From positions 1-10,385 of the forward strand of contig CAKUEU010000062.1 of assembly GCA_934646865.1 (NCBI GenBank): a stretch of 10,385 bases of DNA, written 5' to 3'. The position numbers and the translations under genes are program-made. Of this stretch, positions 1-6,934 are shown piece by piece. Under the pieces are notes generated by a model, which saw only the letters and a program-made list of their open reading frames with translations, searched no databases and was not told the origin of the DNA. How positions within the stretch are numbered: position 1 is the stretch's first letter; each line of letters opens with the position of its first letter. The stretch comes from an uncultured Collinsella sp. Lineage in GTDB: Bacteria; Actinomycetota; Coriobacteriia; Coriobacteriales; Coriobacteriaceae.

Positions 1-221
1 GTAAAGATGGCAAAACGCGTGATCTTCTTGGTGCCGCGCAAAACCTCGGCGGCAATATAGTCGACCTCATCCCACGGGATCTGAATATAATCCTCGGGAT
101 TGCGCTCGCTATAGTACTCAAACGCCTTATTGCCCACCATTACATTACCGTGACTGGTAAGCCCCATCAGGCAGGTTGCCGGCGTTGCCAGATCGACCGT
201 GCTGTTCTGAGATTGCGCCAT
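1..221 (-). CDS. manO: DUF956 family protein (ManO-like), 3' end outside the window
   Basis: The 73 codons visible begin MAQSQNSTVDLATPATCLMG and continue through a TSHGNVMVGNKAFEYY stretch and an IQIPWDEVDYIAAEVLRGTKK stretch, the pattern I know from the DUF956 family. Members of this family are small cytoplasmic proteins (roughly 120 residues) found almost only at the end of mannose-class PTS operons; the Lactococcus member is called ManO. Their role is thought to be linked to control of that PTS but the mechanism is not established. The start is chosen from the GGAGGG site about 11 bases upstream and from the lack of a better in-frame start. It lies 120 bases after the IID gene on the same strand, behind a terminator-like hairpin, so it is probably expressed by read-through. 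The protein is cut by the window edge. Family assignment rests on memory of the sequence pattern and on context. Confidence -1.
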   Translation of the reverse strand, partial: MAQSQNSTVDLATPATCLMGLTSHGNVMVGNKAFEYYSERNPEDYIQIPWDEVDYIAAEVLRGTKKITRFAIF

Positions 222-237
222 GCGCGCCTCGCCCTCC

Positions 238-285
238 AAATAAAACAATCGGACCGCATCCAGTGTACCCACCGGGTGCGGTCCG
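238..285 (-). terminator. Terminator or attenuator between IID and DUF956 genes
   Basis: Two 12-base arms (250-261 and 274-285, plus-strand CGGACCGCATCC and GGGTGCGGTCCG) pair fully with one G-T wobble around a 12-base loop. Read on the minus strand, the hairpin is followed by the T-rich run ATTGTTTTATTT (249-238), which leads straight into the GGAGGG ribosome site of the DUF956 gene. It begins about 56 bases after the IID stop codon. The shape fits an intrinsic terminator; because the next gene belongs to the same functional set, partial read-through is likely. Confidence -1.
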
Positions 286-341
286 TTTCAATGGCTCAAA
301 AGCCCTTGCCTAGCAATTATCGGTCTTAAGCCGAAACGTGC

Positions 342-1262
342 TTACATGAAGCCGCAAACACGACCGATGATGCCCACGGCGAAGAGAGCCAGGATGATGA
401 CGATCGGGCTGACCTTCTTCTTGAGGAGCTTGCAGACCAGCAGGGTCAGGCACACGGCGGCAAGGCCGGGGATGAGCTGGTCGAGGTTGCCCTGAAGCGT
501 GGTGACCTTCACCTGGTCAAGAGCGGTGGAGCCGATGGAGTCATACATCGACAAAGCCTGCTTGACACCCTCGGTACCGGAAGGCAGGTTAGCCCAGTCG
601 ATAAAGGCGCCAGCAGACTGCGTGACCTTGGAGACGACCGGGGTGAAGGAGATGGACACCCAGCGCTCGACCAGGGCGCCGATGATGAACATACCAAGGA
701 TGGAAGCACCCTCGGTGACCTTGCCCATCAGACCGCCGGAGAGGTCCTTGGCGATGGAGGAGCCGACCTTATAGCCAAACTCCTGCGTGTACCACTCGAA
801 GGCGTAACGAATAATGTTCCACGCGAAGAAGAACAGCAGCGGACCGGCAATGCTGCCGGACAGGGCCAGGGAAGCACCCAGAGCACCCAAGATCGGGCGA
901 AGGGTGAACCAGAAGGCGGGGTCGCCGACGCCGGCGAGCGGGCCCATCATACCGACCTTGACGCCCTGGATGGCGACGTCGTCGATCGGGGCACCGTTGG
1001 CGCGCTCCTCCTCGAGGGCGAGGGTAACGCCCATGACGGGGGAGGAAACATAGGGGTGCGTGTTATAGAACTCCAGGTGGCGCTTAAGCGCGGCAATCTG
1101 GTCGTCCTTGCTGGTGTAGAGCTTCTTGATCGCAGGGATCATGGAGTAGCACCAGCCACCGTTCTGCATACGCTCGTAGTTCCACGAGCCCTGAAGGAAC
1201 TGATGACGGAAGCAAACCTTCTGACGATCGGACTTAGAAAGCTGAATCTTGTTCTCTGCCAT
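342..1262 (-). CDS. manZ: Mannose-class PTS transporter subunit IID
   Basis: This 306-residue protein is the IID membrane subunit of a mannose/fructose/sorbose-class phosphotransferase system, which forms the sugar channel together with IIC. Family marks are the N-terminal QGSWNYERMQNGGWCYSMIP stretch (residues 24-43), the segment VKVGMMGPLAGVGDPAFWFT (101-120), hydrophobic stretches near 128-152 and 187-205, and a C-terminal membrane segment at about 285-304 ending RVCGFM. I chose the ATG at 1262 (MAENKIQLSK) because AGGAAGGGAG lies just upstream; an in-frame start 10 codons earlier (MITSRKG) would lie inside the end of the IIC gene and has no such site. Only 16 bases separate it from the IIC stop, so the two are co-transcribed and probably translationally coupled. 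The symbol follows E. coli manZ (called manN or mptD in Gram-positives). Exact sugar cannot be read from sequence. Confidence -1.
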   Translation of the reverse strand: MAENKIQLSKSDRQKVCFRHQFLQGSWNYERMQNGGWCYSMIPAIKKLYTSKDDQIAALKRHLEFYNTHPYVSSPVMGVTLALEEERANGAPIDDVAIQGVKVGMMGPLAGVGDPAFWFTLRPILGALGASLALSGSIAGPLLFFFAWNIIRYAFEWYTQEFGYKVGSSIAKDLSGGLMGKVTEGASILGMFIIGALVERWVSISFTPVVSKVTQSAGAFIDWANLPSGTEGVKQALSMYDSIGSTALDQVKVTTLQGNLDQLIPGLAAVCLTLLVCKLLKKKVSPIVIILALFAVGIIGRVCGFM

Positions 1263-1278
1263 ATGTATCACTCCCTTC

Positions 1279-2097
1279 CTACTCGTAATCATTCAGAATG
1301 TCGCCGAGCGGGTCGCCGGAGCCACCGCCCATGCCGCCACCCTGCTTGGCCAGATCCTTAAGGCCAAGGTAGATGAGGGCGAGGGAGATGCCGATGAGGC
1401 CCAGGGCGATCAGCGTGAGCTGAGGGATGGCAGCCAGGACGAAGCCGAGGATGAAGAACGGCCAGGTCTCCTTGGTGGCCATCATGTTGATGACCATGGC
1501 GTAACCGACGGAAGCGACCATACCGCCGCCGACGGCCATGCCGCCGGACAGCCAGTCGGGCATAGCGTTCAGCGCGTTGGTAACGGCCTCGGCCGGGATG
1601 ATGCACAGAAGCACGGCCGGGATGGCGATACGGACACCCTGCATGAGGATGCCGGCGTACTGCCAACGCTCGATGCCGGCGAAGTCGCCCTTCTCGGCGC
1701 AGGCGTCCATGCCGTGGACCATAGCGGTAGCCAGGGTACGGCAGATCATGGTCAGGAACAGGCCGGCGACGGACAGAGGCACGGCGACGGCGATGGCGGC
1801 GGTAACGGCCTTGCCGGAATCGGTGGCACCGCCGTTAAGGGCGAGCGCCATGATGATGGCGGAGGCGACAGAAGCCAGGGCGGCGTCAGGTGCGACGGCG
1901 GCGCCGACGTTAGCCCAACCAAGAGCCATCATCTGAAGCGAACCGCCCAGGAGGATGCCCTCCTGAAGGTGACCGGTTACGAGACCGATAAGCGTGCACG
2001 CAACGAGCGGCTGATGGAACTGGAACTGGTCCAGAACGCCTTCCATACCGGCAAGCAGCGCGATGATCGCGATAAGAACAATAGTAAGCGCGGACAT
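1279..2097 (-). CDS. manY: Mannose-class PTS transporter subunit IIC
   Basis: A 272-residue polytopic membrane protein of the mannose-class PTS IIC family, which binds and carries the sugar across the membrane with IID. It starts with a hydrophobic helix (MSALTIVLIAIIALLAGMEG) and has the family segments LVTGHLQEGILLGGSLQMMA (39-58) and LGWANVGAAVAPDAALASVA (59-78), followed by several further hydrophobic helices (about 98-120, 155-170, 185-205, 212-245). The tail is glycine-rich (KQGGGMGGGSG, 251-261) and ends ILNDYE; such a tail is probably flexible and cytoplasmic. The ATG at 2097 has a strong AAAGGAGGG site about 7 bases upstream. It lies 18 bases after the IIAB stop and 16 before IID, in the usual IIAB-IIC-IID order. 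The symbol follows E. coli manY (manM or mptC elsewhere). Confidence -1.
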   Translation of the reverse strand: MSALTIVLIAIIALLAGMEGVLDQFQFHQPLVACTLIGLVTGHLQEGILLGGSLQMMALGWANVGAAVAPDAALASVASAIIMALALNGGATDSGKAVTAAIAVAVPLSVAGLFLTMICRTLATAMVHGMDACAEKGDFAGIERWQYAGILMQGVRIAIPAVLLCIIPAEAVTNALNAMPDWLSGGMAVGGGMVASVGYAMVINMMATKETWPFFILGFVLAAIPQLTLIALGLIGISLALIYLGLKDLAKQGGGMGGGSGDPLGDILNDYE

Positions 2098-2115
2098 GTA
2101 TCGGACCCTCCTTTA

Positions 2116-3105
2116 CTATGCTTGAGCGGCCAGTTCGGCCTTTGCTTTCTTCAACATGGCGTCGAGATCCTCGGAGGAATCCGAAGGAACCTTGCGGACC
2201 TCGAACTTGACGCCCTTGGCCTTGAGAGCCTCGAGAGTCTTGACGTCGTCATCGCCCATAGCGACGGCGTTGGTGACGACGACCTTGCCCTTGGAGTGAG
2301 CCATGGAACCGATGTTGACTTCCTTGATGTCGACGCCGGCCTCGATGGCCCTGAGTAGATCCTGCGGGTTCTCGAAGAGCAGCATGGCCTTGGTGTCACC
2401 AAAGCGCGTGTCCTTGACGACCTCGGCCATCTTCTTGATGGGCACGACGTTGGCATGGACTCCCGGAGGGGCAGCCTGCTCGATCATGGTCTTGCGGAGC
2501 TCGTCGTGAGCAACGCCGTCGGAAACCACGATGATGCGGTTGGGGTTGATCTGCTTGGTCCACGTGGTGGCCACCTGGCCATGAAGCAGACGGGTGTCGA
2601 TACGGACGTGGGCAATCTTGATGTGCCCGTCGCCGATGACCGTTCCCGGAGGGATGGCGCCTGCAGGAGCAGCGGCGGCCGCAGCCGGCTTCTTCTCCTC
2701 GGGCTCCAGAGACTCGGGCTTGACGCGCACGCCAGCCTTAGCCTCAGTCACGAGATGTTTTGCGATCGCATGTGCAGTGTTCTTTGCGTCAAAGCGCTGC
2801 GAATATGCCTCGATGAGCATAGGCAGGTTGACACCGGTGACGATAGCCCAGGAATCGTGGCCCTCGATGAGCCCGCTGATCTGGTTGAACGGCGTGCCGC
2901 CCCACAGATCAACGAGGAAGAGCACCTGCTCCTGGTCCTCGAAGGAAGCGACTGCTTCCTCGACCTTGGCACGGAAGTCGTCGGGGCCCATGCTCGGCTC
3001 GAGCGAGACCACGGCTACAGACGGCTGATCGCCAAAGACCATCGAGCCCGTCTGCTTGATTCCAGCTGCCAAGTCCCCGTGGCTAGCAAGAACAATACTT
3101 ACCAT
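2116..3105 (-). CDS. manX: Mannose-class PTS fused subunit IIAB
   Basis: This 329-residue cytoplasmic protein receives phosphate from HPr and passes it to the incoming sugar. Residues 1 to about 125 form the IIA domain, with MVSIVLASHGDLAAGI giving the phospho-acceptor histidine at residue 9 and the DLWGGTPFNQ motif at 66-75. An Ala/Pro/Glu-rich linker (about 128-156) leads to the IIB domain, where RIDTRLLHGQVATTW places the second active histidine at 175, the same spot as in E. coli ManX. I chose the ATG at 3105: it has AAAGGAGG seven bases upstream, whereas a GTG one codon earlier would be too close, and an ATG at 3110 is out of frame. It is the first gene of the operon. Domain order and both histidines are intact, so the protein should be active. 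Sugar range (mannose, glucose, fructose, sorbose or amino sugars) is not decided by this subunit alone. Confidence -1.
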   Translation of the reverse strand: MVSIVLASHGDLAAGIKQTGSMVFGDQPSVAVVSLEPSMGPDDFRAKVEEAVASFEDQEQVLFLVDLWGGTPFNQISGLIEGHDSWAIVTGVNLPMLIEAYSQRFDAKNTAHAIAKHLVTEAKAGVRVKPESLEPEEKKPAAAAAAPAGAIPPGTVIGDGHIKIAHVRIDTRLLHGQVATTWTKQINPNRIIVVSDGVAHDELRKTMIEQAAPPGVHANVVPIKKMAEVVKDTRFGDTKAMLLFENPQDLLRAIEAGVDIKEVNIGSMAHSKGKVVVTNAVAMGDDDVKTLEALKAKGVKFEVRKVPSDSSEDLDAMLKKAKAELAAQA

Positions 3106-3453
3106 CACATAACCTCCTTTTTGTCTACGTATTTCCTACACGACATGAAAGGAGTATACCTGTTTGCTTTGTGGAATTATAGCTAAAACTGCAAATGGTT
3201 GGATTATTTGTTTAAACGTCATGGTTTGTTACAAGTTGATTACATTGCTGATTATTAGCTCATTACCTGCTAAAGCGCAGCTTAAGCGATACGATATTTT
3301 GACATATACAGGTGCACTGTTCATTAATACCGATTATTACTAAATGAAAATGTGCGCTATCCGGCCCAACTTTGTTTAAACAGACTCCACTTGACTGCTA
3401 GTGACAAATATGCTTTGACAATCTAGCAAAACTGAACAATGGCGACACAAAAA
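3106..3453 (-). promoter_or_regulatory. AT-rich upstream control region of the PTS operon
   Basis: About 345 bases with no credible gene lie between the IIAB start and the terminator of hypA. The stretch is strikingly AT-rich beside its GC-rich neighbours. On the minus strand a perfect TATAAT lies at 3181-3176, about 70 bases before the IIAB start codon, but I see no good -35 box at normal distance, so the promoter may depend on an activator. I looked for a sigma-54 type -24/-12 element, known for some mannose PTS operons, and did not find one. The 11-mer TTTGTTTAAAC occurs twice (3207-3217 and 3371-3381). That it drives the PTS operon is inferred from position. Confidence -1.
3207..3381. repeat. 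Two copies of TTTGTTTAAAC upstream of the PTS operon
   Basis: The 11-base sequence TTTGTTTAAAC occurs at 3207-3217 and again at 3371-3381, in the same orientation, 164 bases apart. Each holds the perfect 8-base palindrome GTTTAAAC. Such AT-rich palindromes are rare by chance in DNA of this composition, although the local region is AT-rich. They could be binding sites for a regulator of the PTS operon; no known regulator motif was matched. Confidence -1.
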
Positions 3454-3518
3454 GTTGCGGTGGAATAGTTCCTGGCTGGGGGCCATGGGGCCGATTTTAG
3501 GAACTATTTCACCGCAAC
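3449..3518 (-). terminator. Long palindromic terminator after hypA
   Basis: Arms at 3454-3472 (GTTGCGGTGGAATAGTTCC) and 3500-3518 (GGAACTATTTCACCGCAAC) form a 19-base-pair stem with a single G-T wobble and a 27-base loop. On the minus strand the stem is followed directly by TTTTT (3453-3449) and then GTGT. It begins 10 bases after the hypA stop codon, so it is well placed to end hypA transcription. The stem and the loop are much longer than an ordinary terminator needs, which suggests that it may be a dispersed repeat element reused as a terminator. Confidence -1.
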
Positions 3519-3528
3519 TGATGAGGGG

Positions 3529-3966
3529 CTAGGCGATGTGGAGGGGGTTGGCGGCGTCGACGGCGTCGGGGGTGTCGGCGGAAGCGGCGAGGCCGTCGGG
3601 CGCGGCGCCTGCCGGGTCCTCGTCGGGAGTCTCGATCTGCTTGATCATGACCTCTTGGCCCTGTAGCAGATAGGTCTCGCCACTGCCGCAATGGGGACAG
3701 GTCTTGCCGTGCTCGACTGTACCGTAGTCGCGGCCGCACGCCTCGCAGTGCGTCACGGCCTCGACGGGCTCCACGACAAGCTCCGCGCCCTCCGTGATGG
3801 GCTTTTTATCTGCTGCCCAACGCCAAGCATCGAGCAGCAGATCGGGAACGACGCCCGAGACTTCGCCCAGCAGCAACGTCACGCTCGAGACGCGACCCAC
3901 GCCATTAGCGCGCGCCACATTCTCAACATCGCGAATGATGTGATAGACGATTCCTAATTCATGCAA
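3529..3966 (-). CDS. hypA: HypA, nickel-insertion protein for hydrogenase (or urease) maturation
   Basis: HypA delivers nickel to NiFe-hydrogenase precursors together with HypB, and in some bacteria also serves urease. The 145-residue protein starts MHELGIVYHIIRDVENVA, giving the nickel-binding His2-Glu3 that is invariant in the family. A zinc site is formed by CEAC (74-77) and CPHC (90-93). The start codon is TTG at 3966: this is the only choice that puts His-Glu at positions 2-3, and GAAAGG lies about 9 bases upstream. HypA proteins are usually about 115 residues long; here the last 30 or so residues (from about 113) are an extra acidic Ala/Asp/Pro-rich tail that looks disordered. No other hyp or hydrogenase gene is in the window. 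It lies 193 bases downstream of the iron-sulphur flavoprotein gene on the same strand and might be co-transcribed with it. Confidence -1.
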   Translation of the reverse strand: MHELGIVYHIIRDVENVARANGVGRVSSVTLLLGEVSGVVPDLLLDAWRWAADKKPITEGAELVVEPVEAVTHCEACGRDYGTVEHGKTCPHCGSGETYLLQGQEVMIKQIETPDEDPAGAAPDGLAASADTPDAVDAANPLHIA

Positions 3967-4134
3967 GATAGATACCTTTCGACAGAAGTCGATGCGATGT
4001 CAATTCAACGTCAGCGAGCGGCGATCCAGGCGCCCCAGGTTGCCCCGAAACAAGGCGTCCGCTGGGCTTATGCCCGCGGCGCCGAAGTTGAGGGGCAAGA
4101 TGGGGTGCCTGGGCGCCGTGCAGCGTCGGCAGTG

Positions 4135-4156
4135 CCGCCGTTCGCTAGAACGGCGG
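4135..4156 (-). terminator. Hairpin directly after the flavoprotein stop codon
   Basis: A perfect 9-base-pair stem (4135-4143 CCGCCGTTC with 4148-4156 GAACGGCGG) closes a four-base loop only three bases past the stop codon at 4160-4162. On the minus strand no T-run follows, so it is not a standard intrinsic terminator. It may slow 3' decay of the mRNA, act with Rho, or allow read-through into hypA. The remaining stretch up to the hypA start (3967-4134) shows no gene and no clear promoter to me. Confidence -1.
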
Positions 4157-4159
4157 AAC

Positions 4160-6934
4160 CTAATGACCAAACTTGATCTTGATCGCGCGCTTCAGCGCGT
4201 ACTTGCCCAGGCTGGGGAGCTTTTGCTCGTATTTGACCATGGTGGAGCACTCGGGGCGATCACGGTCCAGGTGGATGGCGTCGAACGCGCACTTGGTGGT
4301 GCACAGGCCGCAGCCGATGCACTTGTTGGGGTCGACGATCGAGGCGCCGCAGCCCAGGCAGCGGGCGGTCTCGGTGCGCACCTGCTCTTCGGTAAAGGTC
4401 TCGACATACTCGCTAAACGGCGCGGCCTTCTCGCGCTCGCGGTCGACGCGCGCCACCTCGCGGCTCGCGTTGTCGTAGCTCTCGATCACGGCATCGTCGC
4501 GGTCGAGCGCCGTGTAGTGGCGCTGATTCCGGCCGATGGTGAGCGTGGAGCCCGGCTGCACAAAGCGATGGATGGACACCGCGGCCTCGTGACCAGCGGC
4601 GATGGCGTCGATGGCAAAGCTGGGGCCGGTGTAGACGTCGCCGCCCACAAAGATGTCGGGCTCGGTGGTCTGATAGGTCTGGGGATCGGCAAGGGCACCC
4701 TGGCCACGGCCGAGTTCCACCTTGGAGCCGGCCAGCAGGTCGCCCCACACGATGGACTGACCGATCGACATGACGACACGGTCGGCATCCACGCGGCGCA
4801 GGTCGTTCTCGTCGTACTCGGGCGCAAAACGGCCCTCGTCGTCCGTGACGCGCGTGCAGCGCTTAAAGGTGATGCCGCACACGCGACCGGCCTCGTCCAG
4901 ATGGACCTCCTTGGGGCCCCAGCCGCAGCTGATGTGCGCGCCGTCCTCGATGGCCTCGCGACGCTCCTCCTCGCTGGCGGGCATTTCCGCCTCGCTCTCC
5001 AGGCAGAACATCTCAACATGCTCGGAGCCCAGACGGCAGGCGTTGCGGGCCACATCGATAGCCACGTTGCCGCCGCCCACCACGATGGTGCGGCCGGGCA
5101 GTGCGTCGACATGGCCGCTGTTGACCTCGCGCAGGAAGTCGACAGCCACGGTCACGTCCTCGGCATCCTCGCCCGGAATACCGGCAAGGCGGCCGCCCTG
5201 GCAGCCAATGGCCACGTAGAAGGCCTTAAAGCCCTGCGCGCGCAGGTCGTCGAGCGTCACATCGCGGCCGACCTCCACGCCGTAGCGGAACTCGGCGCCC
5301 ATCAGACGGATAACCTCGACCTCGGCCTCGATCACGTCCTTCTGCAGCTTAAAGCTGGGGATACCGTAGGTGAGCATGCCGCCCGGGCGCTCGTTTTTCT
5401 CGAACACGACGGGCTTGTAGCCCTTCTCGGCCAGGTAGAAAGCGCAGGACAGGCCGGCCGGGCCGGCACCGATGATGGCGATCTTCTGATCGAAGCCGCC
5501 GGCGCGCGTCGGGGTCACCACAGGCGGGACATAACGGGTCGCGGCGTCCAGATCGCGCTGGGCAATGAACTTCTTGACCTCATCGATAGCCACGGCGGCG
5601 TCCACGCGACCGCGGGTGCAAGCGTCCTCGCAGCGGCGGTTGCACACGCGGCCGCAGATAGCGGGCAGCGGGTTCTCGCGCTTGATGAGCGCCAGGGCCT
5701 CGTCGTAGCGACCCTGGGCCGCAAGCTTCAAATAGCCCTGAACGGCAACATGCGCGGGGCAGGCCGTCTTGCAGGGAGCGGTGCCGGACTCGTGCGTCTC
5801 GACACGGTTGTCGTTGCGGTAGTTGGGCGACCACTTGGTGTGGTCCCACTTGGTGGCATCGGGCAGCTCCTGGCGCGGATACTCGGGCACGCGCCCGCCG
5901 GCTTTTTTGCTGCAGAGCTTCTGGCCCAGCTTGGCGGCGCCGGCCGGGCATACCTCAACGCAGCGACCGCAGGCCACGCACTTGTCCTTCTCGACCTTGG
6001 CGACGTAGGCCGAGCGCGACAGGTTGGGCGTGTTGAACAGCTGCGAGGTGCGCAGGGCGTAGCACACGTTGACGTTGCAGTTGCAGATGGCGAAGATCTT
6101 GTTCTCGCCGTCGATGTTGGTGATCTGGTGCACAAAGCCGTTGTCCTCGGCCTGGCGCAGGATGTCGTAGACCTCGTCGCGTGTCACGTAATGACCGCGG
6201 TCGGTCTCAACCACGTAATCGGCCATATCGCCCACGGCGATGCACCAGTCGGCCGGGTCATCGGCGCAGCCCTCGCCCATCACACGACGGCTCGCGCGGC
6301 AGCTGCAGGTGCTGGCGGCATACTTGCCCTCGTATTTGTCGAGCCAATGCTCGATATGCTCAATGGGCACCGAGGTGCTCGTGGCGTCGATGGCTTTCTC
6401 GACCGGAATGACGTGCATGCCGATGCCGGCGCCTCCGGGCGGCACCATCGGCGTGGCCTTGGACAGCGGGCCCTTGGACGCCTGCTCAAAGAACTTGGCG
6501 TAGACCGGGTGCTCCTCGAGCTGGCTCACGCGCATGTTGAGGAACTCGGCAGAGCCCGGCACCAGCATGGGCAGCACCCACTGCTTGGCACGCTCGGGGT
6601 TTTCCCAGTTGTACTCGAGCAAGCCCGTGTAGCTCATGTCGTCGAGCATCTTCTCGATATCGGCCTCGGGCATGCCGGTGAGCTTGACCATCTCGGGCAG
6701 CGTGTAGGGACGGCGCATCTTCATCTTGCAGAGCACTTCGGCCTGCTCATCGGTTGCGGCCTCGGCAAACGACCAGTACTCGTAGCCCAGCAGCTCATCG
6801 CGGTGAAGCAGACGGTTGGTGCAGTGTTCGCACAGCTTGACGATGGCCTCGCGCGGATGCTCCGGCAGCGGCGGCACAAACTCCGCGCCGATGTCGGGCT
6901 CGGTATAGCTAATCCCCGGTCCGTTGAGAATCAT
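4160..6934 (-). CDS. Multi-cluster iron-sulphur FAD/NAD(P)H oxidoreductase with GltD-like core
   Basis: A 924-residue predicted cytoplasmic redox protein. Residues 1-300 form a cysteine-rich region: CEHC (35-38), CSCR (210-213), C223, C231 and CNCNVNVC (284-291). Next comes a 4Fe-4S motif with cysteines 319, 322, 325 and 329. Residues about 386-455 match the N-terminal Fe-S helical domain of glutamate synthase small subunit (C388, C392, C427, C431, C435, C439). The flavin core has GAGPAG (489-494) and VFEKNERPGG (510-519) for FAD, VVGGGNVAIDVAR (618-630) for NAD(P)H, and GGDVYTG (764-770). A last Fe-S region has CLGC (859-862) and cysteines 872, 875, 878 and 882. GltD proteins are about 460-490 residues, so roughly 400 residues here are added redox domains. 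No glutamate synthase large subunit is present, so electrons probably go elsewhere. The ATG at 6934 has GAAGGG close upstream; an in-frame ATG at 7009 would add MGACPACKK... but has only a weak site. Substrate unknown. Confidence -1.
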   Translation of the reverse strand: MILNGPGISYTEPDIGAEFVPPLPEHPREAIVKLCEHCTNRLLHRDELLGYEYWSFAEAATDEQAEVLCKMKMRRPYTLPEMVKLTGMPEADIEKMLDDMSYTGLLEYNWENPERAKQWVLPMLVPGSAEFLNMRVSQLEEHPVYAKFFEQASKGPLSKATPMVPPGGAGIGMHVIPVEKAIDATSTSVPIEHIEHWLDKYEGKYAASTCSCRASRRVMGEGCADDPADWCIAVGDMADYVVETDRGHYVTRDEVYDILRQAEDNGFVHQITNIDGENKIFAICNCNVNVCYALRTSQLFNTPNLSRSAYVAKVEKDKCVACGRCVEVCPAGAAKLGQKLCSKKAGGRVPEYPRQELPDATKWDHTKWSPNYRNDNRVETHESGTAPCKTACPAHVAVQGYLKLAAQGRYDEALALIKRENPLPAICGRVCNRRCEDACTRGRVDAAVAIDEVKKFIAQRDLDAATRYVPPVVTPTRAGGFDQKIAIIGAGPAGLSCAFYLAEKGYKPVVFEKNERPGGMLTYGIPSFKLQKDVIEAEVEVIRLMGAEFRYGVEVGRDVTLDDLRAQGFKAFYVAIGCQGGRLAGIPGEDAEDVTVAVDFLREVNSGHVDALPGRTIVVGGGNVAIDVARNACRLGSEHVEMFCLESEAEMPASEEERREAIEDGAHISCGWGPKEVHLDEAGRVCGITFKRCTRVTDDEGRFAPEYDENDLRRVDADRVVMSIGQSIVWGDLLAGSKVELGRGQGALADPQTYQTTEPDIFVGGDVYTGPSFAIDAIAAGHEAAVSIHRFVQPGSTLTIGRNQRHYTALDRDDAVIESYDNASREVARVDREREKAAPFSEYVETFTEEQVRTETARCLGCGASIVDPNKCIGCGLCTTKCAFDAIHLDRDRPECSTMVKYEQKLPSLGKYALKRAIKIKFGH

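Noticed and set aside
1249..2358. Plus-strand open frame opposite the PTS IIC and IIAB genes
   Set aside because: The translation is rich in Asp, Gly and His with no motif, typical of an antisense frame; the PTS genes on the other strand are certain.
3105..3147. A 13-codon minus-strand frame (MSCRKYVDKKEVM) whose stop overlaps the IIAB start as TGATG
   Set aside because: The overlap is suggestive of translational coupling, but there is no ribosome site before its ATG and the composition is not distinctive, so it is most likely chance.
3145..3186. Short plus-strand frame MKGVYLFALWNYS in the AT-rich region
   Set aside because: No ribosome site or promoter was seen, and 13 codons are too few to support a gene.
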